64,000 nt of DNA from NCBI RefSeq assembly GCF_024206475.1, contig NZ_JAMBPR010000048.1, positions 1 through 64,000 of the forward strand, in the 5' to 3' direction. Under the pieces are notes generated by a model. The model was not told where the DNA came from. It made no database searches and was given only the letters and a program-made list of their open reading frames with translations. Origin of the DNA: Paraburkholderia sp. CNPSo 3274 (GTDB taxonomy: Bacteria; Pseudomonadota; Gammaproteobacteria; Burkholderiales; Burkholderiaceae). The position numbers were made by a program, and so were the translations under genes. This document shows, piece by piece, positions 16,598-25,130 of the stretch (the stretch's first letter is position 1; every line of letters begins with the position of its first letter).

Positions 16598-17739
16598 GCA
16601 GGAACGATGCGCCGCCCATGAACGCCACCACCACCCTCGCCGCGCCCGAGAAAACCCATCTGAAGATCGGCTTCGTGCCGCTCGCCGACGCCGCGCCGCT
16701 CGTCGCTGCGAAGCTGCTGGAGTTCGGCCACGCGCACGGCCTCACGCTCGAACTCTCGCGCCAGCCCTCGTGGGCCGCGCTGCGCGACAAGCTGCTCTCC
16801 GGCGAACTCGACGCCGCGCATTCGCTTTACGGGCTGGTGTATGGCGTGCAGCTCGGCCTGGGCGGCCCGCAGACCGACATGGCCGTGCTCATGGTGCTCA
16901 ACCGCAACGGCCAGGCAATCTCGCTTTCGAACCGTCTCGCGGATGCGCTCGCCGAACACGGGTCGCTGCCGCGCGCGCTCGCGACGCTTGCGCGCAAGCC
17001 CGTGTTCGCGCAGACCTTTCCCACGGGCACGCACGCGATGTGGCTGTACTACTGGCTCGCTTCGCAAGGCGTACATCCGCTGCGCGACATCGAGAGCGTG
17101 GTGATACCGCCGCCGCAGATGGTGGCCGCGCTCGCAGAAGATCGCCTCGACGGCCTGTGCGTGGGCGAGCCGTGGCCAGGGCTCGCGCAGCAGCGCGGCG
17201 TGGGACGCACGATCATCGCGAGCGGGGCGATCTGGCCGGATCATCCCGAGAAGGTGCTCGCCTGCCGGCACGATTTCGTGGCGCGCCATCCGAACACCGC
17301 GCGCGCGCTCGTGCAGACGATGCTCGAAGCGTGCCGCTGGCTGGACGGCGAAGGCAATCGGCGAGAGATTGCGCAGTGGCTCGCGCGCCCGGAGATGCTG
17401 GGTGTGGACGCCGCGCTGATCGCGGCGCGGCTCGAAGCGGACACGGCATCACGCGCGCCGGGCATGAAGTTCTTCGAGGAAGGTCGCGTGAACTATCCGC
17501 ACGAATCCGAGGGCGTGTGGTTTCTTACGCAGTTCGAACGATGGGGCATGCTCGCACGCCGAAGCGACTATCGCGAGATCGCGGGCGGCTTGAACCAGAC
17601 GGCGCTGTATGGGCAAGCGGCGGAGGCTATGGGAATTGCGCTGCCGGGTGAGACGGCCACCGCGCCGTTCGTCGATGGACGCGTTTGGGACGGAGAAGAC
17701 GCGGTGGGGTATGTGGAGGGGTTCGGTATCAAGGCGTAA
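16594..17739 (+). CDS. nasS: Nitrate/nitrite sensor NasS (NrtA/CmpA-like, cytoplasmic)
   Basis: 381 residues similar to the nitrate-binding proteins NrtA/CmpA (KIGFVPLADAAPLVAAKLLE, FAQTFPTGTHAMWLYYWLAS, LCVGEPWPGLAQQRGVG). There is no signal peptide, which separates the cytoplasmic sensor NasS from the periplasmic transporter subunits. It is coupled to nasT by an ATGA overlap. A second methionine nine residues in could also be the start. NasS binds and holds NasT without nitrate. The order nasT-nasS is the reverse of nasS-nasT seen in some other bacteria. Confidence 0.88.
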   Translation: MSRNDAPPMNATTTLAAPEKTHLKIGFVPLADAAPLVAAKLLEFGHAHGLTLELSRQPSWAALRDKLLSGELDAAHSLYGLVYGVQLGLGGPQTDMAVLMVLNRNGQAISLSNRLADALAEHGSLPRALATLARKPVFAQTFPTGTHAMWLYYWLASQGVHPLRDIESVVIPPPQMVAALAEDRLDGLCVGEPWPGLAQQRGVGRTIIASGAIWPDHPEKVLACRHDFVARHPNTARALVQTMLEACRWLDGEGNRREIAQWLARPEMLGVDAALIAARLEADTASRAPGMKFFEEGRVNYPHESEGVWFLTQFERWGMLARRSDYREIAGGLNQTALYGQAAEAMGIALPGETATAPFVDGRVWDGEDAVGYVEGFGIKA

Positions 17740-17768
17740 GCGCGGCTGGCCGCGCTCAGCCTTTTACT
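17739..17768 (+). terminator. Hairpin at the end of nasS
   Basis: AGCGCGG-CTGG-CCGCGCT starts at the nasS stop codon and is followed by CAGCCTTTTACTT. The T run is short, so termination may be weak. It lies before the convergent monooxygenase-like gene. Confidence 0.45.
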
Positions 17769-18057
17769 TCACGACGACCTGCGTATGCCCCACGACAGGC
17801 GGCTTCTCGAAGTACGGGCCGACGAGGCGCCGCCATTCCTGAAAGTCATCCGACTCGCGAAAGTGCACCATGTGATCCTCGACGGTATCCCACTGCACGA
17901 CGAGCACATACTGGTTCGGCTCTTCCACGCCGCGCTGCAATTCCACGCTGCGGCAGCCGCGCGCGCGGTGAAAGAGCGGCAGCGCCTGCGCCACGCTTGC
18001 CTCGAATTCGGCGTTCTTGCCTGCGCTCACCGTGATATGCGCCATCTCGTAGACCAT
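17764..18057 (-). CDS. Antibiotic biosynthesis monooxygenase (ABM) domain protein
   Basis: 97 residues forming one ABM/YgiN-like dimeric alpha-beta barrel (MAHITVSAGKNAEFEASVAQ, ARGCRSVELQRGVEEPNQYV, WDTVEDHMVHFRES). Such proteins act as cofactor-free quinol oxygenases or as heme- or quinone-binding accessory proteins. It is 39 bases from the FAD oxidoreductase on the same strand and probably co-transcribed with it. The exact role is not readable. Confidence 0.82.
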   Translation of the reverse strand: MVYEMAHITVSAGKNAEFEASVAQALPLFHRARGCRSVELQRGVEEPNQYVLVVQWDTVEDHMVHFRESDDFQEWRRLVGPYFEKPPVVGHTQVVVK

Positions 18058-18096
18058 CCTGTTCTCCTTGTGAATTGCGTTGATTCGCTACTGCAG

Positions 18097-19206
18097 TCAG
18101 TGTGTGTTCAGGCGTGCGATCACTTCGTCCGCGATCGCGAGCGATGCCGTCAGCCCCGGCGACTCGATGCCGTAGAGGTTCACGAGCCCGCTCACACCGT
18201 GCTCGCGCGCGTCCTGGATCACGAAGTCGCCGCCGTGCTTGCCCTCGGCCAGTTTCGGGCGAATGCCAGCATAACCCGGTTGCAGCGCGTCGTCAGGCAG
18301 CGCGGGCCAGTATGTGCGAATCGCCTCGTAGAATTTCGCCGCGCGGCCCGGATCGACGGTGTAGTCGATCGTGTGGATCCACTCCACGTCGGGACCGAAG
18401 CGCGCCTGGCGGCCAAGGTCGATCGTCAGATGGACGCCCAGGCCCCCTTCCTCCGGCACCGGATAGATGAGCCGCGAAAACGGCGCCGCGCCCGTAAGCG
18501 AGTAGTAGTTGCCCTTCGCGTAGCGCCCCGGCGGGATCGATTGCGCCGGCAGGCCTTCGATGCAAGCCGCTACCTGCTGCGCGTAAAGGCCCGCGCTGTT
18601 CACCACGCGCGTGGCGAGCAATTCCATCGGCTCGTCGCCGCCCACCTTGAGGAGCATCGGCTGGCCCGGCCGCACCAGGCCGCCTGTGACCGGCGAGCAA
18701 AACGCGAGCATGCCGGCCGCCGCTTCGAAGTCGCCCTGCAGCGCGAGCATCAAACCGTGGCTGTCGACAATGCCCGTGGAGGGTGATTCGAGCGCCGCCA
18801 CGCAATCGAGCGCGGGTTCCCGTGCACGCGCCTCGCTGCGGTCGAGCCAGCGCAGGTCGTCCACGCCATTGGCGGCTGCCGCCGCGCGAATCGCGCGCAA
18901 CGCGTCGAGTTGTCCTTCGTGCGTCGCGACGATGAACTTGCCGCAACGGCTGTACTCCACGCCCTTCTCTTCGCAATATGCGTAGAGCTTGTGCTTGCCG
19001 TGCACACACAACCGCGCCTTGAGCGAGCCTTGCGGGTAATAAATGCCCGCATGTATCACTTCGCTGTTGCGCGAGCTGGTGCCCGTGCCGATGGCGTTCT
19101 GAGCCTCGACGACGACGGTTTCCCAGCCCTGCTGCGCGCACGCGCGCGCAATCGCGAGACCGACCACGCCCGCGCCGATCACGACGCAATCCACCGTATC
19201 CGTCAT
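18097..19206 (-). CDS. FAD-dependent oxidoreductase, L-2-hydroxyglutarate oxidase-like
   Basis: 369 residues of the DAO/GlpD-type fold. The dinucleotide motif is VVIGAGVVGLAIARA; the substrate-side signature SSRNSEVIHAGIYYPQGSLK and the late YGIESPGLTASLAIA are typical of LhgO and L-2-hydroxyglutarate dehydrogenases. The expected reaction is oxidation of L-2-hydroxyglutarate or a related hydroxy acid with electrons passing to the respiratory chain. The name rests on motif memory, not a search. Start ATG at 19206 follows GGAAG. Confidence 0.8.
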   Translation of the reverse strand: MTDTVDCVVIGAGVVGLAIARACAQQGWETVVVEAQNAIGTGTSSRNSEVIHAGIYYPQGSLKARLCVHGKHKLYAYCEEKGVEYSRCGKFIVATHEGQLDALRAIRAAAAANGVDDLRWLDRSEARAREPALDCVAALESPSTGIVDSHGLMLALQGDFEAAAGMLAFCSPVTGGLVRPGQPMLLKVGGDEPMELLATRVVNSAGLYAQQVAACIEGLPAQSIPPGRYAKGNYYSLTGAAPFSRLIYPVPEEGGLGVHLTIDLGRQARFGPDVEWIHTIDYTVDPGRAAKFYEAIRTYWPALPDDALQPGYAGIRPKLAEGKHGGDFVIQDAREHGVSGLVNLYGIESPGLTASLAIADEVIARLNTH

Positions 19207-19295
19207 GAAACTTCCTTTCTCGTCACGCGAGTGCTGTTTCGACTCACGCTATTTTGCCCAATTCGCTCGCCTTTCGTGAAAGGACGCACACCATG

Positions 19296-19331
19296 AAAAA
19301 AACGCCGCCCGATCAGTCGATCGGGCGGCGT
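19296..19331 (-). terminator. Strong intrinsic terminator of the porin gene
   Basis: A perfect 13-bp stem ACGCCGCCCGATC/GATCGGGCGGCGT with loop AGTC is followed, reading the minus strand, by seven T residues. It lies 37 bases after the porin stop at 19368. Confidence 0.9.
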
Positions 19332-19367
19332 CAAACAACTGCCGGAGATGATCAAGCTAGAGGTGCA

Positions 19368-20483
19368 TTAGAAGTGCGTATGCAGGCCCACACGCGCAAC
19401 CGCCTGGCTCTGACCGCTCGAAGCGCCATCCGAGGAGTTCATACCATTGATCTGCGCAAGACCGCCCGAACTGGCGCGCTGGTACACGCCCAGCACGTAG
19501 ACGCTGGTGCGCTTGGAAAGCGCGTAATCGACGATCGCCGCGACCTGGTGCGCGTGATTGTTGTCGACCACTTCGTTGCCCTTCATGTACATGTACGACG
19601 CGCCAGCGCTGAGTGCAGGCGTGAAGTAGTAGTGCGCGCCCACCGAGCCCTGATACACCGAGCCGCCGTTGGCCGAGTTATGCACCGTGGTAAAGAGGGC
19701 GTTCGTGATCCAGCCGCCGAGACGGTAGTGGGCGCCGATGCCCCAGTTACGCACGCTCACGTCGCCTTCGCCCGTCACGACAGTCTTGAGGTTCGTATAG
19801 GCCGCGTTCACGCCGAAATCATGCGCCGAGTAGTTCAGTGCGAAGCTCGTGCCGTTGCCCGTGCCGATCGAACCGGCCACGCCACCGAAGCTGTACATCG
19901 CGCCCGCGCTGAAACCGCCGAACGTTGGCGACAGATACTTCACGGAGTTGTTGACGGTCTCGCCAGCCATGCGGTCCCAGTCGAACGCACCGGTCGGGTT
20001 GTTCGGCAGCGCGAGCTTCTGGAACGGACCCGCGCGGAAATCGTAGAAGTGGCCCGAGAGCTCCGCCGGATCGTCGCCGGCGAAATACAGCGAGTCCGTC
20101 ATGAAGTCATACTGATTGCCGAGCGTGAGCTTACCCAGCTTGTCGTTGCTCAGACCCAGGATCGATGTACGGCTGAAGAGGCTCTTGTTCGGCATGAACG
20201 CGCCGTTGTCCACCTGGAACTGGTTGACGAGCTGGAAAAAGGCCTTCGTGCCGCCGCCCAGGTCTTCCGTACCGATCATGCCCCAGAGGTTCGGGCCATT
20301 CACGCCGTCGTCCATCTTGACGTTGTGCTTGCCGCCCTGGTTGCTCACGTAGGTAATGCCCGTGTCCATCATGCCGTAGAGCGTGACACTGCTTTGCGCG
20401 AACGCCGGCGCAGCGCATGCCATCGCGCCGATGGCCCCCGTAATCGCCAATGCAATCTTTTTGTACTGCTTATGATTCTGCAT
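19368..20483 (-). CDS. Outer-membrane porin (Burkholderia OpcP type)
   Basis: 371 residues. Signal peptide ending APAFAQ, then the standard start SSVTLYGMMDTGITYVSN, the loop motif EDLGGGTKAFFQLVNQFQ and a C-terminal beta-strand ending in phenylalanine (AVARVGLHTHF) for BAM insertion. A 16-stranded trimeric general porin is expected. Start at 20483 with AGGAG upstream. It lies next to the ligAB operon on the same strand with a 193-base gap holding no gene, and may serve aromatic-acid uptake, which is inference. Confidence 0.93.
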   Translation of the reverse strand: MQNHKQYKKIALAITGAIGAMACAAPAFAQSSVTLYGMMDTGITYVSNQGGKHNVKMDDGVNGPNLWGMIGTEDLGGGTKAFFQLVNQFQVDNGAFMPNKSLFSRTSILGLSNDKLGKLTLGNQYDFMTDSLYFAGDDPAELSGHFYDFRAGPFQKLALPNNPTGAFDWDRMAGETVNNSVKYLSPTFGGFSAGAMYSFGGVAGSIGTGNGTSFALNYSAHDFGVNAAYTNLKTVVTGEGDVSVRNWGIGAHYRLGGWITNALFTTVHNSANGGSVYQGSVGAHYYFTPALSAGASYMYMKGNEVVDNNHAHQVAAIVDYALSKRTSVYVLGVYQRASSGGLAQINGMNSSDGASSGQSQAVARVGLHTHF

Positions 20484-20676
20484 TCTCCAAGTCTCCTGTT
20501 TTGAACAAACCTGTTTATTCGAGCATCGAAGGTTAGCGCTCTCGCCGCCCCGAGATCCGGCGAGCCGCAAGCAAGCGCGCGGCATGTGGGGCCACGCGGG
20601 TCAAACACGCTCGAGTGGGCGAAGCGCCCGCTCGAACGCAAAAGCGATTCAGGAAATCAAGCGTCCACGCAAACGC

Positions 20677-21036
20677 TCAGACCGCGTCGGGCACCTTGCG
20701 CGTCTTCAGGAACGCTTCGAGGGTTTCGCCACGCATGCTCGCGTACATGCCGAGATTCGTGATCTTCACTACGCGCGCGAACTTCTCGAGCACGAAGAAG
20801 CACACGCCGTATTGAATGAGGCCGAGCCAGTCCGTTGCGTCGACGAGCGCGCGCTCCTCGATGGTGAGCGCGGCTGCGTCGTAGGCGGCCTTGCGGTCAC
20901 TCAGCCACAGTTCGCGCGCTTGTTGCAGGCGCATTTCCCAGAAGAAACGATTCAGGCGCATGGCCTTCATGCTCTGGCGAATGTCGAAGGGGTAGGTGCC
21001 CGTCAGTTCCTCGATGCCAACCAGTTGCGGATTCAT
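20677..21036 (-). CDS. Class III extradiol dioxygenase alpha subunit (LigA-like)
   Basis: 119 residues, the usual size of the small LigA subunit (LTGTYPFDIRQSMKAMRLNR, ALTIEERALVDATDWLGLIQ, YGVCFFVLEKFARV). It forms the ring-cleaving dioxygenase with the LigB-like product. The start overlaps the ligB stop by four bases (ATGA), so the subunits are coupled. The substrate is probably protocatechuate (4,5-cleavage) or gallate; sequence alone does not settle which, though galC/galB homologues further along support either. Confidence 0.85.
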   Translation of the reverse strand: MNPQLVGIEELTGTYPFDIRQSMKAMRLNRFFWEMRLQQARELWLSDRKAAYDAAALTIEERALVDATDWLGLIQYGVCFFVLEKFARVVKITNLGMYASMRGETLEAFLKTRKVPDAV

Positions 21037-21878
21037 TGCTGGCCCTCTTCTTCGTACACCGTGACCGCCATCGCCGTGCTGGTCGCGAGATAGTAATTGC
21101 GATGGACTTCGCGGATCTTGCCGCCCAGCGCCCCGCGCATGGCGAGCCACATGATCGTCTCCACGCTTTCCGCGCCGCCAAGGCGCACGTAGTCCACGTG
21201 CTTCATGCGTGCCAGGCGTTCCGGATCGTTCACGATCAGGTCGAGGAACTCCATGTCCCATTCGGTGTTGTTGTAGCCGCTGCGCTCGCCGTGCACCTGG
21301 TGCGAAAGCCCGCCCGTGCCGACCACCACCACATCGAGATCTTGCTCGAACGATTCGATCGCACGGCGCAGCGCCTGGCCGATCCGGTAGCAGCGGTTAG
21401 CCGTGGGCAGCGGATACTGGAGCACGTTCACCTGGATCGGCACCAGCGCCGCGGGCCAACCGCCTTCGTGCGGCAGCATGAGCGAAAGCGGCGAGTTGCA
21501 GCCGTGGTCGAGCGGTTTGTCCTGGAAGATCGTGAGATCGAACTCGTCGTTTACGAGTTGCTCGGCAATATGGATCGCGAGATCGGGGTGGCCCGCGATG
21601 TCCGGCAGCGCCCGCTTGCCCGCGCCTTCGTCGGCGAACTCGTGATTGGCGGAAACGCCCAGCGCGAACGTCGGGTAGCAGTCGAAGAAGAAGCTGTTGG
21701 CGTGGTCGTTGTAGAACATCACCAGCGCGTCCGGCTTGCGCTCGGCAAGCCACCGCGCCACCGGTTCGTACCCCTGGAAGAGCGGCGCCCACGCGGGTTC
21801 GTTCTGCTTGCCCTTGTCGTATGCCATGCCGATTGTCGGCACGTGCGATGTGCCGATGCCGCCCACTATTCTTGCCAT
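21033..21878 (-). CDS. Class III extradiol dioxygenase beta subunit (LigB-like)
   Basis: 281 residues. The iron ligands expected from LigB fit here as H12 (GTSHVPT), H59 (YNDHANSF) and E240 (GGAESVE), with catalytic H193 (GGLSHQVHG). It opens the aromatic ring of a catechol acid such as protocatechuate to carboxy-hydroxymuconate semialdehyde. It is the first gene of a ligB-ligA operon reading away from a GntR regulator; a dyad at 22095-22127 lies between them. The order with the beta subunit first differs from the common ligA-ligB order. Confidence 0.88.
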   Translation of the reverse strand: MARIVGGIGTSHVPTIGMAYDKGKQNEPAWAPLFQGYEPVARWLAERKPDALVMFYNDHANSFFFDCYPTFALGVSANHEFADEGAGKRALPDIAGHPDLAIHIAEQLVNDEFDLTIFQDKPLDHGCNSPLSLMLPHEGGWPAALVPIQVNVLQYPLPTANRCYRIGQALRRAIESFEQDLDVVVVGTGGLSHQVHGERSGYNNTEWDMEFLDLIVNDPERLARMKHVDYVRLGGAESVETIMWLAMRGALGGKIREVHRNYYLATSTAMAVTVYEEEGQQ

Positions 21879-22094
21879 GATCTTGCCCTCTGCTGCTGTT
21901 CATGCGGCGCACTCGTGCCGCGCTGGACCGGATACGTCGGCAGATGCCTTCGGTCCATCAATTGGGATACGAAATTACAAAAACGCCGCCCAAACCGTAA
22001 GCAAGGGTTAACCACGATTTTTTCCATTTCCCTCATAAATTCAGGGCTTCTGAGCGCTTTCGCACACTCGGTCGATCGCGCAAACCCGCGCGCC

Positions 22095-22127
22095 GCAACG
22101 GTTTTTGGTATCCTGAAACACCGTTGC
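22095..22127. promoter_or_regulatory. Inverted repeat between ligBA and the GntR gene
   Basis: Perfect 8-bp arms GCAACGGT and ACCGTTGC are 17 bases apart, in the 373-base divergent intergenic stretch. The site could be bound by the GntR or the dual-HTH LysR regulator. The rest of the stretch shows no gene. Confidence 0.5.
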
Positions 22128-22251
22128 AGGAAGTGCGGCAGATCCGCCCCGGCAACCCCCTCATAAACGAAACAGATATCAAAAGAACGAACTCGCAAGG
22201 GCCGCGCGCGCCATCCGCCGCGCGCCTCGCCAGTTGCGATTCACGCATGAC

Positions 22252-22992
22252 ATGAACGGGACGACCCAGCAAACCATCGTGCAGGCGCTGCGCACGCGCA
22301 TCCTCTCCGGCGAACTCGAACCCGGCGAGCGGCTCGTCGAGGCCCAGCTCGCCGAGCGACTCGGCATTTCGCGCACGCCGCTGCGCTATGCGCTGAGTGT
22401 GCTCGCCACCGAAGGCCTCGTCGAGCGCTCCGGCGCGCGCGGCTATACCGTGCGGCGCTTTTCGGTGACCGACGTGCTCAACGCCATCGACGTGCGCGGC
22501 GTGCTCGAAGGGCTCGCCGCACGAACGGTCGCCGAGCGCGGCGTGGACGCGGCGCTCGCGCGCGCGCTCGAAGACTGCCTGCGCGAAGGCGACGCGATTT
22601 TCGCGGCCGGCGTGCTCGATAGCGAAGCGGAAACGCGCTACGCCGCGATGAACGGCCGCTTCCACGCACTGATTGTGGAAGCGGCGCACAATCTCGCGGT
22701 GAGCGCAGCGCTCGGGCTCAACGACAAGATTCCATTTGTCTCGCCGGGCACGGTGGTGTTCGACAAGGCGGCTCAGCAGCGCCAGTTCATGATGCTCTCG
22801 TATGCACACCGCCAGCATCACGCCATTGTCGGCGCGCTCGTGAACGGCGAAGGCGCACGCGTCGAGGCGCTGATGAAAGAGCACACGCATATTTCGAAGG
22901 AGAGCCTCAATCTCTCGGTCGACCGGCTGCATCTGAGCGCGGTCGGCGACGCCGCCGCCGCAGTTGCCACGATTGCCACGGCTGCCGCATGA
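22252..22992 (+). CDS. GntR-family regulator, FadR/FCD subgroup
   Basis: About 246 residues. N-terminal GntR winged helix (RILSGELEPGERLVEAQLAE, RLGISRTPLRYALSVL) and a C-terminal all-helical FCD domain (DVRGVLEGLAARTVAERGVD, FHALIVEAAHNL, HRQHHAIVGAL) whose histidines normally bind a metal and an organic acid. It is divergent from ligBA and likely controls it in response to an aromatic acid or a pathway intermediate. Start ATG 22252 is chosen over a TTG six codons upstream; neither has a good ribosome binding site. Confidence 0.85.
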   Translation: MNGTTQQTIVQALRTRILSGELEPGERLVEAQLAERLGISRTPLRYALSVLATEGLVERSGARGYTVRRFSVTDVLNAIDVRGVLEGLAARTVAERGVDAALARALEDCLREGDAIFAAGVLDSEAETRYAAMNGRFHALIVEAAHNLAVSAALGLNDKIPFVSPGTVVFDKAAQQRQFMMLSYAHRQHHAIVGALVNGEGARVEALMKEHTHISKESLNLSVDRLHLSAVGDAAAAVATIATAAA

Positions 22993-23032
22993 GACACGGT
23001 ACGTATCCCACCCAAAACGACATGATCGAGCC

Positions 23033-24292
23033 GTGAGCCAGCCAGAACTCCTGAACCTTGCGCATCTGCGCGCTTTTCGCCTCGTTGCCGACACGGGCAG
23101 CGCGACGCGTGCCGCTTCGGCCCTCTATCGCGCGCAATCGGCCGTCACGCGTTCGGTGCAGGAACTGGAGACGGCGCTGGGCGCGCCGCTCTTCGAGCGC
23201 AAGCCTTCGGGCATGCTGCCCACGGCCGTGGGCCGCGTAGTGCTCGAGCGCTGCGCGCGCATTTTTTGCGAACTGGAAGAACTCGCGCAGTGGTGCGCCG
23301 CGCGCCAGGCGCGCCGGCGCGCGTTGAGCGAAGGCACACTGCCCGCGTATCTGCTCAACACGCGGCGGCTGCAGCTATTCGTCGCCCTGGCGCGGCACCG
23401 CCATATGCCGAGCACGGCCAATGCATTCGGCATCAGCCAGCCCGCTGTGAGCAGCGCCATGCGCGTGCTCGAAAGCGGCTCGGGCGTCACGCTCTTCCAT
23501 CGAGGGCCGCGCGGCGTGCTGCTCACGGCCGAGGGCGAGACCTTCCTGTTGCACGTGCGGCGCGCGCTCAACGAACTGCGCCACGTGCCCGACGATATCG
23601 CGGCGCTGCACGGCAATATCCAGGGCGCGGTGACGGTGGGCGCGCTGCCTTTGGGCCGCACGCTGATTCTGCCGGCCGCCATCGCGCGCCTTTCCGCGCA
23701 GCATCCGGGCGTGCGCGTGGTGACCGACGAAAGCGCTTATGAACTGCTCGTGGCAGGCCTGCGCGCAGGCGACGTGGACTTCGTGCTCGGCGCGCTGCGC
23801 GAGAACGACGCGGCAAGCGGCCTTGGCAACGAACGATTGATGTCGGAGGACATGGTCGTGCTCGCGCGGCGTGACCATCCGCTCGCGAAAAAGCACGGCC
23901 TCGCGCTGAACGATCTGCGTGACGCACAGTGGATTCTTTCGCGCACGCATTCGCCCTCGCGCGGACTGCTCGAAGCGCAGTTCCGCCGCGTGAAGCTCAA
24001 GCCGCCCCTGCCCACAGTCGAGACCGCCGATCTCGCCGTGATTCGCGGGCTGCTGCTCGGCACGGACATGATCACTGCGCTCTCGGCGCAGCAGCTGCAC
24101 TACGAAATCGAGTCTGGCCAGTTGGTGATTCTCGACGTGCCGCTGCAGCACACGCGCCGCGATATCGGGCTTACGCTGCGCGCGCAGGGCTCACCCTCGC
24201 CCGCGGCACGCGCGCTGATCGACGCGATCCGGCTCGCAGTGATGGATGTTGCGCCCGCAACGCGCGTGGTGGAGGGACGGCGCGCAGGTTGA
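23033..24292 (+). CDS. LysR-type regulator with two tandem HTH domains
   Basis: About 419 residues, 100 more than a normal LysR. Two complete N-terminal HTH_1 units are visible: the first around LVADTGSATRAASALYRAQS with FERKPSGMLPTAVGRVVLE, the second around VALARHRHMPSTANAFGISQ with FHRGPRGVLLTAEGETFLL. A single effector domain follows (GAVTVGALPLGRTLILPAAI). The GTG at 23033 is the likely start; an ATG at 22964 would overlap the GntR gene. It follows gntR by 40 bases and is probably a regulator of the aromatic ring-cleavage genes. See findings for the domain duplication. Confidence 0.82.
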   Translation: MSQPELLNLAHLRAFRLVADTGSATRAASALYRAQSAVTRSVQELETALGAPLFERKPSGMLPTAVGRVVLERCARIFCELEELAQWCAARQARRRALSEGTLPAYLLNTRRLQLFVALARHRHMPSTANAFGISQPAVSSAMRVLESGSGVTLFHRGPRGVLLTAEGETFLLHVRRALNELRHVPDDIAALHGNIQGAVTVGALPLGRTLILPAAIARLSAQHPGVRVVTDESAYELLVAGLRAGDVDFVLGALRENDAASGLGNERLMSEDMVVLARRDHPLAKKHGLALNDLRDAQWILSRTHSPSRGLLEAQFRRVKLKPPLPTVETADLAVIRGLLLGTDMITALSAQQLHYEIESGQLVILDVPLQHTRRDIGLTLRAQGSPSPAARALIDAIRLAVMDVAPATRVVEGRRAG

Positions 24293-24511
24293 GCGTGGTG
24301 CGGCCCAATCAGTGCTTCCGAAGAACTGCCGAAGATCGAGTTCTTGCACCGTGAACCCAGATCCGTTGACGTCATTCGGGTCGCGCAGATGCGCGCATCG
24401 ATTGCGCCACTCGTCGACTCAACACGGACAATGCCAGGGTTTACCTCGATCAATATATGCGAAGCGCAAGCCGTAATACTTGATTCTTACATCGAGGCTG
24501 GCCCGTTGGAG

Positions 24512-25009
24512 ATGAAAACGCTAACGTTTGCGCAGAGACTACGGGTAGACGGAAACCACGAACTCACTTTCTGGGGTAATTGCGCTCGCGTCACGCTCGC
24601 AGCTTTTGTCGGCATGCTGGCGGGATGCGGAAATCCGGTTTCAGACTCGGATATCCAGTTCGTCACGGCCGCAATGCCAGCGCAGTTCGAGGCGTTCCGC
24701 ATGTACGGCGCAGTCCCCTTTCGCGACGGCTCACCCGGTTTGTCCGCTCATGCTCCAGCCCGGCTCCAACAGGGCTGCGAGGCGGTCGTTCGTTCGGCAA
24801 GAGGCAATTTTCGTGAGTCAGTGGTCCTGGATAGCGAATCGGCTGAGTACTTCGAACTCGATGTCTCTCGTACGCCTGACGGATGGGTTGTGACAACTGA
24901 CAGCCTTGCCGCACCGAGCGGCAACTCTGTAGGGCTTCGCACCCAGTTCACGAACTGCCTTACTGCAATAAAGGACAAGCTTCGGGCAGAGCCGGAACCG
25001 ATACGGTGA
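24512..25009 (+). CDS. Hypothetical lipoprotein
   Basis: About 165 residues from ATG 24512 (preceded closely by GGAG). The N-terminal hydrophobic stretch VTLAAFVGMLAGC ends in a lipobox-like LAGC, giving a lipid-anchored protein after a rather long signal of about 41 residues. The mature part has two further cysteines (QQGCEAVV and FTNCLTAI). I do not recognise the family. It has no close operon partner; 219 bases before it and 30 after it show no gene. The start is uncertain. Confidence 0.5.
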   Translation: MKTLTFAQRLRVDGNHELTFWGNCARVTLAAFVGMLAGCGNPVSDSDIQFVTAAMPAQFEAFRMYGAVPFRDGSPGLSAHAPARLQQGCEAVVRSARGNFRESVVLDSESAEYFELDVSRTPDGWVVTTDSLAAPSGNSVGLRTQFTNCLTAIKDKLRAEPEPIR

Positions 25010-25039
25010 GCCATGGCGTCCATGTTCTATGTAACGCGC

Positions 25040-25128
25040 CCCGCATGGCGAACAGGTAGCCTCCGTCCACAAGCAGCGCTATGCCCGTTATGAAAGCGCT
25101 ATCGTTGGAAGCGAGATAGCGCGCGGCC
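25040..25128 (-). pseudogene. 3-prime remnant of an SDR gene
   Basis: On the minus strand, directly after the stop of the NAD(P)-binding protein gene, the sequence encodes AARYLASNDSAFITGIALLV followed by DGGY, the conserved C-terminus of classical SDR enzymes. No upstream SDR sequence exists. It is a leftover of a deletion or recombination that brought the neighbouring gene in. Confidence 0.65.
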
Positions 25129-25130
25129 GA

